NCBI GenBank assembly: GCA_905234855.1
Contig: CAJOIU010000005.1
Span: 1 to 64,000 of the forward strand
DNA length: 64,000 nucleotides
Direction: 5' to 3'
DNA from: an uncultured Oscillospiraceae bacterium
Lineage (GTDB): Bacteria > Bacillota > Clostridia > Oscillospirales > Oscillospiraceae
The translations under genes were made by a program, and so were the position numbers. Positions 49,841 through 60,023 of the stretch are shown piece by piece. The notes under the pieces are model-generated. The model was not told the DNA's origin, searched no databases, and was given only the letters and a program-made list of their open reading frames with translations. Position 1 is the first letter of the stretch; the number at the start of each line of letters is the position of its first letter.

Positions 49841-52798
49841 ATGAAGAAACTACTTAGTCTCGCGATGGCGCTGGCCTTGCTGCTGGCGCTGCCTGCTCCC
49901 GCTTTAGCGTCCGGCGAGGCGTCTGGCTCGGCGTCCGGCGAAGCGGCGGCTCCCGTCGTGGAAATCAGCGGCCCCGTGACGGCGGAGCAGAGCGGCTGGA
50001 TGTACACCGTCGAGGACGGGCTCGTCACCGTCATCCAAGCGCCGCAAACCGTGAAGGGCGAGATGGTCGTGCTGCTGCCCGGTTATATGGCGGGGCTGCC
50101 GGTCGATGCTCTCGGAAACGGCGGCGCGGTCATGTCGAACAACAAGCTAGATGGCTCGTGGGTGCTGTTCCCGGAGGAACTGGGCTATGTGGCGGATTCG
50201 TCGATCCATGACTTCAATAACACCGTGGCGTGGGTCATCCCGGCCTCTGTCGAGGTATCCGATGCGCCGTGGCTGAGCTGCTCGGGCTATGTTATTACCG
50301 AGCTCGGCTCGTCCGCCGCCGCCTCTGCCGTGCTCAACGGCAAAGAGGTTCAGGATATCGCAGGATGTTCGGTGTTTACGGTCGCGAGCACCGAAAACGG
50401 CTCCATCACGCCTGCCGGCACCTATTCCGTCCCCGCCGGGGTCTACGGCTTATCCACCGTGATCGCCCTGAGCGCGGCGGAGGGCTTCAAAATCGCCTCG
50501 GTCACCGTGGACGGCAAGACGACAGCCTTTACCGAGTTTGCTCAGGAATACAGCTTCCCGTATACCTTCAGCGCGGAATCCAGCGGCATCGACGCTGCCT
50601 TTGTCCCGCTTGCCGAGGGAGAGAAGGAGATGCGCAGCTTCTCCGTGGGTGAGGAGTATGCCTATACCGACCTCCTTCCCGGCGCAGTGGCGGCGGGCGC
50701 GGAGCTGCCCGACGATCTCTATAAGGTAGAGAACCCGAACGCGTCGGTGACGGACTATGTCCATGCGCTTGGCGTGTCTACGGGCGTTTACTACAAAAAC
50801 GGCGACAGCCTCTATGAGGAGATCTATTCTTCTCAGGCCACCGAGGTGGAGTATCTCACCAAGGCAGAGGTCATCAACGGCGTGTATAGATCCATGGGAC
50901 TCGTATACGGCGCCGATTACGACATCATCCGCCTGCATAACTACTACGCGAACATCACCGGCGGCCCCTCCCGCGGCGTCGTCATCATGTACTGCACCTA
51001 TCTATATAAAATGGTGGACGAGACCTCGGCAGACGGCTCGATCCTTGACGGACAGCTTGTCTATTCCGCTAACAATGTGGATCACGCCTCCGTGTTCGCG
51101 CAGGGCGAAGGCGAGTATACCATCAATGATCTGATCGTTTACTGCTACACCGGCGGCCGCGGTCCCTCGGAGTCCGGCAACTTCTACGGCGTCGGCTCGC
51201 AGGTGCATGTGGACGGCGGCACGGAGGGCAAGATCCCCGTCAGCGACATCCACTACGACACCTCCGTCCTGCGGCTGAATCAGCCGAAGATCCTTGGCAC
51301 CAATAACTCCATCTATTCCACCGGCAGAGGCCTTGCCGTGATCCAAGGCGGCGATATCTTCGCGGCCTCCTCCGGCGGCCATGGTCCCTATGTATCGCAG
51401 GGCGGCCAGATCATTCTGAACACCGAGGGTACGAACCTTATCAATGCCGACGGTTCCGTGAACATCACCGACCCGCAGGCGGCGGAGATCCCCGATTACT
51501 CCTACGCGGCCATGGGGCAGGATGCGGACGGCAATAACGTCCTTGTTCTGAACGATCACCCCGACGACGTGACCGTGATCGTCTCCGGCCTTGACGCGGG
51601 GACCGCCCTCGCCACCGATAAGGGCGGCGGCACCATCGTGGCCAATCAGGTCGTCACGAAATGCTACGGACTTCGCTCCGCGGGCGTCTATACCATCGGC
51701 TATTCCGAGAGCTGGGTATACGTCTTCAACTCCGATTGTACCTCGAATCTCGATGCGGCGCTCTGCTCCGCCTCCGCGGGCTATGGCTATGCGTTCAACT
51801 GCCGCCTGCAGGGGTGCATGGGCCTGAAGGTGCGTGCCTCCGGCAACACCAATACTGAGGATGCCGGACTGTGGGTCGAAAACTGCCGCATTGCCGCAAG
51901 CTACGACGCGCAGGCAGAGGAGGACGCCTATGTGGTCGGCTCGCCGGATGAGTTCATCGCTCTGCTGGGCGACGCCGCCGGGATCGCGCCGCAGGCCGCG
52001 GACGAGAGCTATGCCGATTTTCTGACCCGTGCCGACGCCGCGCTGTACGACTATATCGTAGAGCAGGGCAACGACTATGGCTCCCGCATGAACATCTTCA
52101 TCGACCCAGCCAACAATCCGCATTATAACGCGGGCGGCATCACATGGTGGTATCTTGACCGCTCCAAGACCCCGGGGTATTCCGGCGGCAACAAGTTTGC
52201 GGTCATTTATTCCGACGGTTCTCCGGCTGTGGTGAATGTCGATTCCTGCCTGCTGACGAACGACAACTATACGAATTATGGCACCGAGTCCGCATGGTGG
52301 AACGGTCTGACCGACGCGGAAAAGACGATCTATACCCCCGCCGATAACCTCATTGCCTCCGCGGAGAACGGCGGCAAGCTGAACGTTACCTTTGTGAACG
52401 AGAACAGCGCCACCAAGTGGGACGTCACCGGGGCGTCCGACGAGACCTGCGAGCTGGTGGGCGACTTCTATGTCGGCCCGAAGAGCACGAACGCCGTGAA
52501 CGCGACGCTCGTCAATTCCGAATGGACAGGCACGGTCATCTATGCCGATCCCAGCCTTGCCACCTCCGGCGAGATGGGCGCGGACGCGGTCGGCTTTGCC
52601 TATATCACGCTGACCGACGGCTCCGTTTGGACGGTCACGGAGGAATGCACCGTGGCGGAGCTGACGGTGGATGAGACCTCCGCCGTGATCGGCGCCGTCG
52701 TCGAGAATGCGGACGGAAGCTTCACCGTGAGCCCCGCAGGCGCATCTGCGCCCGCTTCCGGCGAGCCCTCCGCCGTGCCCTCTGCGGAGCTGCCGTAA
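49841..52798 (+). CDS. Large secreted protein, unknown function
   Basis: 985 residues. Signal peptide MKKLLSLAMALALLLALPAP then ALA; mature N-terminus Ser/Gly/Ala-rich. About 180-250 forms a bacterial-repeat type domain (STENGSITPAGTYSVPAGVY to GIDAAF). From about 470 there are Gly/Asn-rich stretches compatible with a beta helix (GGDIFAASSGGHGPYVSQGG, LWVENCRIAASYD), and the C-terminus is again Ser/Pro/Ala-rich. No LPxTG, choline-binding, SLH or catalytic motif is seen. GAGGAGG decides the start. It is monocistronic with a terminator. Probably a surface or matrix protein. Confidence 0.75.
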   Translation: MKKLLSLAMALALLLALPAPALASGEASGSASGEAAAPVVEISGPVTAEQSGWMYTVEDGLVTVIQAPQTVKGEMVVLLPGYMAGLPVDALGNGGAVMSNNKLDGSWVLFPEELGYVADSSIHDFNNTVAWVIPASVEVSDAPWLSCSGYVITELGSSAAASAVLNGKEVQDIAGCSVFTVASTENGSITPAGTYSVPAGVYGLSTVIALSAAEGFKIASVTVDGKTTAFTEFAQEYSFPYTFSAESSGIDAAFVPLAEGEKEMRSFSVGEEYAYTDLLPGAVAAGAELPDDLYKVENPNASVTDYVHALGVSTGVYYKNGDSLYEEIYSSQATEVEYLTKAEVINGVYRSMGLVYGADYDIIRLHNYYANITGGPSRGVVIMYCTYLYKMVDETSADGSILDGQLVYSANNVDHASVFAQGEGEYTINDLIVYCYTGGRGPSESGNFYGVGSQVHVDGGTEGKIPVSDIHYDTSVLRLNQPKILGTNNSIYSTGRGLAVIQGGDIFAASSGGHGPYVSQGGQIILNTEGTNLINADGSVNITDPQAAEIPDYSYAAMGQDADGNNVLVLNDHPDDVTVIVSGLDAGTALATDKGGGTIVANQVVTKCYGLRSAGVYTIGYSESWVYVFNSDCTSNLDAALCSASAGYGYAFNCRLQGCMGLKVRASGNTNTEDAGLWVENCRIAASYDAQAEEDAYVVGSPDEFIALLGDAAGIAPQAADESYADFLTRADAALYDYIVEQGNDYGSRMNIFIDPANNPHYNAGGITWWYLDRSKTPGYSGGNKFAVIYSDGSPAVVNVDSCLLTNDNYTNYGTESAWWNGLTDAEKTIYTPADNLIASAENGGKLNVTFVNENSATKWDVTGASDETCELVGDFYVGPKSTNAVNATLVNSEWTGTVIYADPSLATSGEMGADAVGFAYITLTDGSVWTVTEECTVAELTVDETSAVIGAVVENADGSFTVSPAGASAPASGEPSAVPSAELP

Positions 52799-52820
52799 CG
52801 GATAGCATAAAGCGATAAAG

Positions 52821-52862
52821 AATCACGGTATCCGGTTTGATCGCCGGATACCGTGATTTTTA
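52821..52862. terminator. Intrinsic terminator after the secreted protein gene
   Basis: AATCACGGTATCCGG and CCGGATACCGTGATT form a perfect 15-bp stem, then TTTT. Convergent with malQ. Confidence 0.9.
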
Positions 52863-52867
52863 TGTTG

Positions 52868-54358
52868 TCAGCAGCGGCCATAGCGCTTGGTGACGGTCTT
52901 GATCCTGTCGGACAGCTCTTTGGTCAGCGCGTCCGGGGCTATGCGCCAGACCCAGTTACCCTCGGAGGTGCCGGGGACGTTGATGCGGGCGTCGGCGCCA
53001 AGCTCCAGCCAATCCTGTATCTGGGCGACAAAAAGCGCTGCAACGGAGCTGATCCCGCCGCGAAGGATGCCTGCGCAGAAGCCTTCTTCCTCGTTGAGAC
53101 CGAGATATTCTTTCGCAAAGGCCAGCTCCTCGGGCGTCACTTCCTCCCGCCAGCCCATCAGCGTTGCGTTGTCGTGGGTGCCGGTGTAGCAGATGCAGTT
53201 GGCGGAATAGGTGTGGGGAAGATAGTCGGACGGCTCCCGGGCGTCGAACGCAAATTCCAGCACCTTCATGCCGGGCAGGCCGGAATCGGCCAGCAGCTTT
53301 TTCACCTCCGGGGTCATGTAGCCAAGATCCTCCGCGATGAAATCCATCTCGGGATACCAGCCGGTCAAAACGCCCACGAGCGCCATGCCGGGGCCTTTGC
53401 GCCAGCGTCCGTTTTTGGCGGTGGTTTCGCCGTAGGGGACAGCCCAATAGCTCTCCAAGCCGCGGAAATGGTCGATGCGCAGCATGTCGAAAAGCTCTGC
53501 CGCGCCGCCGATGCGCCGGATCCACCAGCCGAAGCCGTCCGCCTGCATGGCGTCCCAGTCATAAAGCGGGTTGCCCCAAAGCTGCCCGTCCGCGTTGAAA
53601 TAATCGGGCGGGACGCCGGATACCTCAGTGGGGATGTTCTCGTCGTTCAGTTGGAACCAATGGGGTTCCGACCATACATCCGCGGAGTCCATGGCGACAT
53701 AGATGGGTACGTCGCCGATGATGCGGATACCGGCCTCGGCGGCGTATTGCCTCAGCGCCGTCCATTGCTGGAAAAATAGAAACTGGATATAGGAAAACAG
53801 CTCCACATCCTCCCGCAGCGCCTCCCGCCATTTTGCGCAGGCTTCGGGGCGATGGAGGCGTATATCCTCCTCCGGCCATTCGCTCCACGGCCGCATCCCG
53901 AAATAGCGCTTGAGCGCCATGAACAGCGCGTAATCCGGGAGCCATGCGCGCTTTTCCCATGCGAAGGCGTCAAAAGCTGCGCGATCCCGGGCAAGACCGC
54001 GGTCGGCAGCCTTTTTCAAAAGATCGAAGCGATGCTCGTACAGCCGCCCGTAATCGATCCGGCCGGGATCGTCGCCGAAGCTTACGGCGTCGATCTCTTC
54101 GGGAAGCAGCAGACCCTCCTCTGCCAGCATATCGAGATCCACATAATAGGGGTTGCCCGCATAGGTGGAAAAGCTCTGATAGGGCGAATCGCCGTAGCTG
54201 ATGGGGCCGACCGGCAGCATCTGCCAATACTTCTGCCCGGCGGCAGCCAGAAAATCCACGAAACCATAGGCCGCTTTGCCGAGGGTGCCGATCCCATGGG
54301 GGGAGGGCAGGGAAAAAACGGGCATCAGTATGCCCGAGGAACGGGAAAGCTTTTTCAT
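52868..54358 (-). CDS. malQ: 4-alpha-glucanotransferase (amylomaltase)
   Basis: 496 residues, GH77. It transfers maltooligosaccharide units. SSGILMPVFSLPSPHGIGTLG opens the protein; IIGDVPIYVAMDSADVW, LRIDHFRGLESYWAVP (nucleophile Asp), FIAEDLGYMT (acid/base Glu) and YTGTHDNATLMGW are all present. It stands alone with its own promoter and a leader hairpin. Confidence 0.96.
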   Translation of the reverse strand: MKKLSRSSGILMPVFSLPSPHGIGTLGKAAYGFVDFLAAAGQKYWQMLPVGPISYGDSPYQSFSTYAGNPYYVDLDMLAEEGLLLPEEIDAVSFGDDPGRIDYGRLYEHRFDLLKKAADRGLARDRAAFDAFAWEKRAWLPDYALFMALKRYFGMRPWSEWPEEDIRLHRPEACAKWREALREDVELFSYIQFLFFQQWTALRQYAAEAGIRIIGDVPIYVAMDSADVWSEPHWFQLNDENIPTEVSGVPPDYFNADGQLWGNPLYDWDAMQADGFGWWIRRIGGAAELFDMLRIDHFRGLESYWAVPYGETTAKNGRWRKGPGMALVGVLTGWYPEMDFIAEDLGYMTPEVKKLLADSGLPGMKVLEFAFDAREPSDYLPHTYSANCICYTGTHDNATLMGWREEVTPEELAFAKEYLGLNEEEGFCAGILRGGISSVAALFVAQIQDWLELGADARINVPGTSEGNWVWRIAPDALTKELSDRIKTVTKRYGRC

Positions 54359-54378
54359 AGTACCTCATTCCAACGTTC

Positions 54379-54409
54379 GGCGTCTCTGTTCCTTAAAACA
54401 GGGGACGCC
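54379..54409. other. Hairpin in the malQ leader
   Basis: GGCGTC-CTGTT and AACAG-GACGCC pair with small bulges; in plus orientation it is followed by ATGTTTTTG. It lies about 20 bases upstream of malQ. Role unknown. Confidence 0.4.
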
Positions 54410-54435
54410 ATGTTTTTGTTTATGACTGTTAAAAC

Positions 54436-54463
54436 ATTTTATCGTTTCTCGGCGTAAAGTCAA
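54436..54463 (-). promoter_or_regulatory. Promoter of malQ
   Basis: Minus strand TTGACT, 16 bases, TAAAAT. The dyad ATTTAG...CTAAAT (54477-54497) lies just upstream and could be an operator. Confidence 0.65.
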
Positions 54464-54573
54464 CCGATCGGAACCGATTTAGCATATTTAACTAAATTTC
54501 ATATGCTCCCTTCGCGCGTATTGCCAAATCGCCGATTTCCCGGAGCTTCGGAGCATAGGACGGAAATTGAGCC

Positions 54574-55784
<1,211 letters not shown>

Positions 55785-55826
55785 GACAATTTATAATATC
55801 TGCGATACTTTTTGGAGGTACTAGGC

Positions 55827-56228
55827 ATGAAACTCAATCGAATCGTCAGGGCAATGTCCCTTGTTCTCGCGGCGCTGGTGATGGTGTTCGTATTTGCCGG
55901 CTGCGCTGCGACGGATGCGACCGCGTCTGCGGACGGCACCGCTGCCGGCGGCGGCTGGAGCATGATAATCATGATCGTCGTTATGATAGCCGTCTTCTAT
56001 TTCTTCCTGATCCGCCCGGAAAACAAGAAGAAAAAGCAGGCGGAGGAGATGCGCAGCTCTCTGTCCGTCGGCGATCAGATCACCACCATCGGCGGCATCG
56101 TCGGACGGATCGTCGCCGTGAAGAGCGAGACCATCGTTTTTGAGACCAGCGAGGATCGTGTCCGTATGGAAGTGACCAAGTGGGCGATCTCCTCGAAGGG
56201 CAAGCAGACCGAAGAGGAAAAGAAATAA
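55827..56228 (+). CDS. yajC: Preprotein translocase subunit YajC
   Basis: 133 residues. The YajC core is AVFYFFLIRPENKKKKQ then SLSVGDQITTIGGIVGRIV. Unusually it has an extra N-terminal hydrophobic stretch ending VFVFAGCAA, which looks like a lipobox, before the normal membrane helix. GGAGGT places the start at 55827. No secDF follows. Confidence 0.93.
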   Translation: MKLNRIVRAMSLVLAALVMVFVFAGCAATDATASADGTAAGGGWSMIIMIVVMIAVFYFFLIRPENKKKKQAEEMRSSLSVGDQITTIGGIVGRIVAVKSETIVFETSEDRVRMEVTKWAISSKGKQTEEEKK

Positions 56229-56248
56229 TCCGTGCTTGTTCCGTGACC

Positions 56249-56302
56249 GCATATCGGCTCCCCTCCGGGAATAGACTGTAGCAGTCGATTCTCTGGAGGG
56301 GA
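56249..56302 (+). promoter_or_regulatory. SD-sequestering hairpin with SigE-like promoter before the 56309 gene
   Basis: TCCCCTCC pairs with GGAGGGGA, and inside GAAT-GACTG pairs with CAGTC-ATTC around TAG. GGAGGGG is the SD, 7 bases before the ATG; the spacer ATTCTTT is T-rich. GCATATC, 14 bases, AATAGACT resembles SigE-dependent promoters. A start there would remove the 5' arm. It follows yajC. Confidence 0.65.
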
Positions 56303-56308
56303 TTCTTT

Positions 56309-56716
56309 ATGCCGAATATGAGTAAATGGAGCCTGCCGTTCTCCGGCGCGGTGGGTATTGGCGCGTCTGTATTGACGACGCTGACGTTTTGTCTGCCGCT
56401 GTCGGCGGTGCTGTCACAAGGATGGCTTCCGATGACGCTGCTGGAGGGTATGTCTGAAGCTGCTGCCGCCGCGGCAATCCTGCTGACGGTATGGGTGATC
56501 GGACGGCGGCGCGGCCGGCAGGCGCTGCCGCTGGCCGGGATCGTTGCGGGGGGCTTTATTCTGCTGGCTGCGCTGCTGTGCGCTCTGAGCGGCACGTCCG
56601 CGGCGTTTGGCGGGTGGCTGATCCGGCTCGCGGCAGCCGCGGTTTTGGGCGGATCGGCGGGCGCGATTATGTCGATTCGGCAAAAAACCCATGGGAAACG
56701 CCGAAATCGCCGCTGA
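56309..56716 (+). CDS. TIGR04086-like small membrane protein
   Basis: 135 residues with four hydrophobic segments (for example FILLAALLCALSGTSAAFG) and a basic C-terminus. Length and layout fit the TIGR04086/YrzE family that often follows yajC in Clostridia. Function unknown. Translation start is enclosed in a hairpin. Confidence 0.7.
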   Translation: MPNMSKWSLPFSGAVGIGASVLTTLTFCLPLSAVLSQGWLPMTLLEGMSEAAAAAAILLTVWVIGRRRGRQALPLAGIVAGGFILLAALLCALSGTSAAFGGWLIRLAAAAVLGGSAGAIMSIRQKTHGKRRNRR

Positions 56717-56927
56717 AGTATTACTGATGGTAATATTGCGGAGAGTTACATAAATAGTTACAAATAATACAAAATATAGCTTGGCTATTCTTTGAATGTC
56801 CCATGATTTGGTGTTACAGCCCCAAAAAGGTGCGGCCGAAGATAACAAAATGTAACTTTTGGTTTCAAATGTTAACATAAAAGCTTCGTCAAAAGTAACA
56901 AAAATGACAAATTGATTAAATTTCCTC
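56717..56927. other. AT-rich intergenic region with repeated GTTACA/TGTAAC motifs
   Basis: The stretch is strikingly AT-rich compared with its surroundings. GTTACA occurs three times in the first part (…GTTACATAAATAGTTACAA…, GGTGTTACAGCC) and TGTAAC and AGTAACA follow later. No gene or clear RNA is seen. Confidence 0.5.
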
Positions 56928-56956
56928 TTGATTACAAATAGAATTTGCTGTATATT
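56928..56956 (+). promoter_or_regulatory. Promoter of xerD
   Basis: TTGATT, 17 bases, TATATT, about 45 bases before the GTG start. Confidence 0.65.
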
Positions 56957-57001
56957 GAAGCCACGGCAATTATGTCAATTAGAAGAGAGAGGAACTGGAA
57001 C

Positions 57002-57892
57002 GTGACGAATCAGGAATGCTTGGAGAAGTATGAGCTGTATCTGACGGATGTGAAGAAAACGGCGCAGAATACCCTCAGCTCGTATATGCGGGATATCCGT
57101 CAGTTCGGCGCGTATCTCGATCAGAACAGCCTTGGCGGCTATACCGAGGCGGACGAGGATTCGCTGTATGAGTATATCGAGCACCTCCGCGGCATCGGGA
57201 AATCCGTCGCCACGGTGTCCCGCAATATCGCGTCTTTGAAGAACTTTTACGCATGGCTCAAGCAGAACGGCGAGATCGACGAGGTGCCGACCGGGCGCCT
57301 TGTGCCGGAAAAGGCGAGCCACAAGCTTCCGGAGATCTTGACGGCTCGGGAGGTGGAGCTGCTGCTGGAGCAGCCGGAATGCACCGATCGCAAGGGCTAC
57401 CGTGACCGTGCGATGCTGGAGCTTCTGTATGCCACCGGCATCCGCGTGACGGAGCTCATCAGCCTCGACGTGACGGACGTGAACCTCTCCGCGGGGATCA
57501 TCACCTGCCGCGGCCGTGACAAGGTTCGCAGCATCCCGCTGTACCCGGCGGCACTGAAAGCGCTGAAGGATTATATCGAGTTTATCCGACCGGATATGAT
57601 CGCCGCTCCCAGCGAACGCTCTCTCTTTGTGAATATCAGCGGCGAGCGGATGAGCCGGCAGGGCTTTTGGAAGATCGTAAAGTCTTATCAGCAGAAGGCG
57701 GGGATCGAGAAGGATATCACGCCCCACACGCTGCGCCACAGCTTCGCCACGCATCTGCTGGAAAACGGCGCCGATCTGCGTTCGATCCAAGAGATGCTTG
57801 GACATGCGGATATCAGCTCCACGCAGATCTATTCGCAGCTTGTTAAGAAGCAGCTCAAGGACGTATACAACAAAGCGCATCCCCGTGCGTGA
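57002..57892 (+). CDS. xerD: Tyrosine recombinase XerD-like
   Basis: 296 residues, normal for Xer proteins resolving chromosome dimers at dif. N-terminal SAM-like DNA-binding domain (1-90), catalytic domain with Arg in YATGIRVTELISLDV, Lys in CRGRDKVRSIPL, HTLRHSFATHLLENG, LGHADISSTQIY (His and nucleophile Tyr). The GTG at 57002 has GAGAGGA at good distance; earlier ATGs fall on the promoter. No phage or element context. Confidence 0.93.
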   Translation: MTNQECLEKYELYLTDVKKTAQNTLSSYMRDIRQFGAYLDQNSLGGYTEADEDSLYEYIEHLRGIGKSVATVSRNIASLKNFYAWLKQNGEIDEVPTGRLVPEKASHKLPEILTAREVELLLEQPECTDRKGYRDRAMLELLYATGIRVTELISLDVTDVNLSAGIITCRGRDKVRSIPLYPAALKALKDYIEFIRPDMIAAPSERSLFVNISGERMSRQGFWKIVKSYQQKAGIEKDITPHTLRHSFATHLLENGADLRSIQEMLGHADISSTQIYSQLVKKQLKDVYNKAHPRA

Positions 57893-57909
57893 GACGATAT
57901 AATGACAGA

Positions 57910-57942
57910 AAACTCCTTTTCCTGTGGGAAGGGGAGTTTTTT
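57910..57942 (+). terminator. Intrinsic terminator after xerD
   Basis: AAACTCCTTTTCC pairs with GGAAGGGGAGTTT around TGTG; T6 tail. Confidence 0.9.
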
Positions 57943-57976
57943 CTGACTTGCTTTCATAGGAAAAGGCAAAGTTTTC

Positions 57977-58005
57977 TTGCATCTTGTGCGTGGGTGTGAT
58001 AAAAT
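57977..58005 (+). promoter_or_regulatory. Promoter of the cupin gene
   Basis: TTGCAT, 17 bases, TAAAAT. Confidence 0.75.
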
Positions 58006-58071
58006 ACGAACGATAAAACTCTGCGCGGTTCGCGTGCGGAAAACTTCATTTTTGAAAGGAAGTAATCCATC

Positions 58072-58437
58072 ATGGCTCAGTACAAGATCCAGAGAAAAAA
58101 GGGAACCGAGGGCAGCACGGTCTATGCGTATACCGCTCCCGGCCACAATGAGTGCGTCCCGACCCGCCTGCACGATCCCGCCGATGTCGACGGCGGCAAG
58201 ATGGTCTGCGGCATCACCTACTTCGTTCCCGGCGGCGGCACCGATTTCGGCGGCAACCCTCTGGAATCCATCTATTACATCCTCGAGGGTGAGATGACCC
58301 TCAAGACCGAGACGGAGGAGACCGTTCTCAAGGCCGGCGACTCCTATCATTGCTGCGGCGGCGCCAAGAAGTCCGTAACGAATACCGGCGACACCGTTTG
58401 CCAGATGCTTGTCTGCCTGCTCCCCCCGCAGGGCTGA
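58072..58437 (+). CDS. Single-domain cupin protein
   Basis: 121 residues, one cupin barrel: GGGTDFGGNPLESIYYILEGEMTL corresponds to motif 1 but with few His ligands, and AGDSYHCCGGAKKSVTN to motif 2. Metal binding is uncertain because the usual HxH pair is absent. Function unknown. Its last 110 bases overlap the convergent flippase gene. Confidence 0.85.
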   Translation: MAQYKIQRKKGTEGSTVYAYTAPGHNECVPTRLHDPADVDGGKMVCGITYFVPGGGTDFGGNPLESIYYILEGEMTLKTETEETVLKAGDSYHCCGGAKKSVTNTGDTVCQMLVCLLPPQG

Positions 58438-59914
58438 TGACACCGGCTGCATAGACCGCCAGTCCGCTTACACAAGAAAAGATAAGCGCCGGGACGCCGT
58501 TCCCGGCGCTTATTGTATGCAGAAGGAGCCATGCCGCGCCGCCGGAAAAGCCTGCCCACAAGAGGATGCCGCCGGCGCGGCGCAGGGATACGCGAATCCC
58601 CGCTACCCTTCGCAGCCGTAGTATGCTCAGGACAAAGTTGAAGATCTCGGTAAAGCAGATGACGGATATGTACGCGGGCAGCCCCCAATGTGGAAGAAGC
58701 AGCCATACCAGAAGTGCGGACAAGCCCGCGTCCGCGATGTTCACATACATGCAGAACATCATCTCTCCGAGGCCTTTGAGGCATCCGTCTGCCAGCATGT
58801 CGAGATACATGACGGGTACGATCAGTGCGAAAAGGCGTATGTAGACGCCGGCGTCCGGGGTGTGGTACAGCGCCATCCCGAGGCTGTCGCCGAGGGCGAT
58901 GAACAAGGCGGCGCAGATAGCGGCGTATTTGAGGCCGTTTTCCAAAATGCTTTCCGATATGCCGCGTATGCCCTCGGTATCCTGCCGGACCTGCTGCTCT
59001 GTGAGCTTAGGAACGATCAGCTCCGCCACGGCCACCATGACGCAGGAGGGAAACAATACGACGGGAAGCGCCATGCCCTGAATGATCCCGTATCCAGCCA
59101 TGGCGGCGGCTGCGGCAAGGCCGGAAGCCCGTAAGCCCCGCGGAACGAGCAGATGCTGAACGGTGGACAGTCCGCTGCGGGCGTAAGACGCTGCGGCCAG
59201 CGGCAGCGCCGCGGACAGCGCCCGATCCGTCATTCCGGAAAGTTCGGCGGCGTCCCGTCGGCGGCGGATCCCGTAGCGGAGACGGTCGGTCATGTAAACG
59301 ACGGCCATGGCAAGGGTTTCCAATAACGCACCGATCAGACGCCCTGCGGTGATGGCAAGACAGGCAAGCTCGAGGTTGTTTTCAGGTACGGCAGTAAAGA
59401 GCAAAACGGTGATGCCGATGGTGACAAGCTGCTGTGCGATAGCGATGCATACGCTTTTCCAAACGCGTCCGACGGCGGTGAAATATCCGTGCATCACGGA
59501 GTCGAGACCCGTCAGCGGCATTTCGAGGGCAAGCAGCATCAACGGGCGCACAGTGCGCGCGTCGCCCAGCCACAGGAACCCCAGCGGCTCCGCCAGAAAC
59601 AGAAGGATCGTTCCGGCGGCCAGTCCGAAGAACAGACCGTACAGCATACAGACCGTCAGCGCCTGCGCCGCTCCGTGGGGACGCTCAAGCCCGGTCTCCT
59701 CGGAAACGAGACGCGTCGTGGTATACCGGCTGCCGGAGACGGCGACGGTCGCCGCCAGCGCCGCAACGCTCATGATAAGCTGGAACAGTCCGATGCCCGC
59801 TTCTCCGATGCGGCTCACGAGCCAGATCTGCCATACCATGCCTACAAAGCGCAGCGCGAGGCCGGAGGCGGTCAGAAGCATGGTGTTGACCGCCAGTTTT
59901 CTGTCCTTCAGCAA
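58328..59914 (-). CDS. SpoVB-like oligosaccharide/lipid flippase (MOP superfamily)
   Basis: 528 residues with about 14 membrane segments. LLTASGLALRFVGMVWQIWL and RIGEAGIGLFQLIMSVAALA open the protein in the manner of SpoVB and related polysaccharide flippases, which move lipid-linked cell wall or cortex precursors. I choose a TTG start at 59914 because GGGAGGT stands 7 bases upstream; the track start at 60121 reaches back over the ispD start. The last about 36 codons run antisense to the cupin gene and give a basic tail, so the overlap could be a lost stop. Confidence 0.82.
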   Translation of the reverse strand: MLKDRKLAVNTMLLTASGLALRFVGMVWQIWLVSRIGEAGIGLFQLIMSVAALAATVAVSGSRYTTTRLVSEETGLERPHGAAQALTVCMLYGLFFGLAAGTILLFLAEPLGFLWLGDARTVRPLMLLALEMPLTGLDSVMHGYFTAVGRVWKSVCIAIAQQLVTIGITVLLFTAVPENNLELACLAITAGRLIGALLETLAMAVVYMTDRLRYGIRRRRDAAELSGMTDRALSAALPLAAASYARSGLSTVQHLLVPRGLRASGLAAAAAMAGYGIIQGMALPVVLFPSCVMVAVAELIVPKLTEQQVRQDTEGIRGISESILENGLKYAAICAALFIALGDSLGMALYHTPDAGVYIRLFALIVPVMYLDMLADGCLKGLGEMMFCMYVNIADAGLSALLVWLLLPHWGLPAYISVICFTEIFNFVLSILRLRRVAGIRVSLRRAGGILLWAGFSGGAAWLLLHTISAGNGVPALIFSCVSGLAVYAAGVISPAGGAGRQASGKRCRRYSLRTSWRRRSNDRSRRP

Positions 59915-60023
59915 GAGAACGACCTCCCGGTACTGGATTGGCGCGCAGGCAAAGCTTGCGGAAATCGCCGCGACCGGGTATACTATATGAAACAAGCATT
60001 GGGGATATGTGGAGGGTAAGACT

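Noticed and set aside
51002-52123. 373-residue minus-strand ORF inside the secreted protein gene
   Set aside because: Opposite-strand shadow with no SD and no recognisable pattern; the plus frame has a signal peptide, SD and terminator.
57002-57892. Tyrosine recombinase as a sign of a mobile element
   Set aside because: Length and motifs fit housekeeping XerD, and no attachment repeats, excisionase or cargo genes are nearby.
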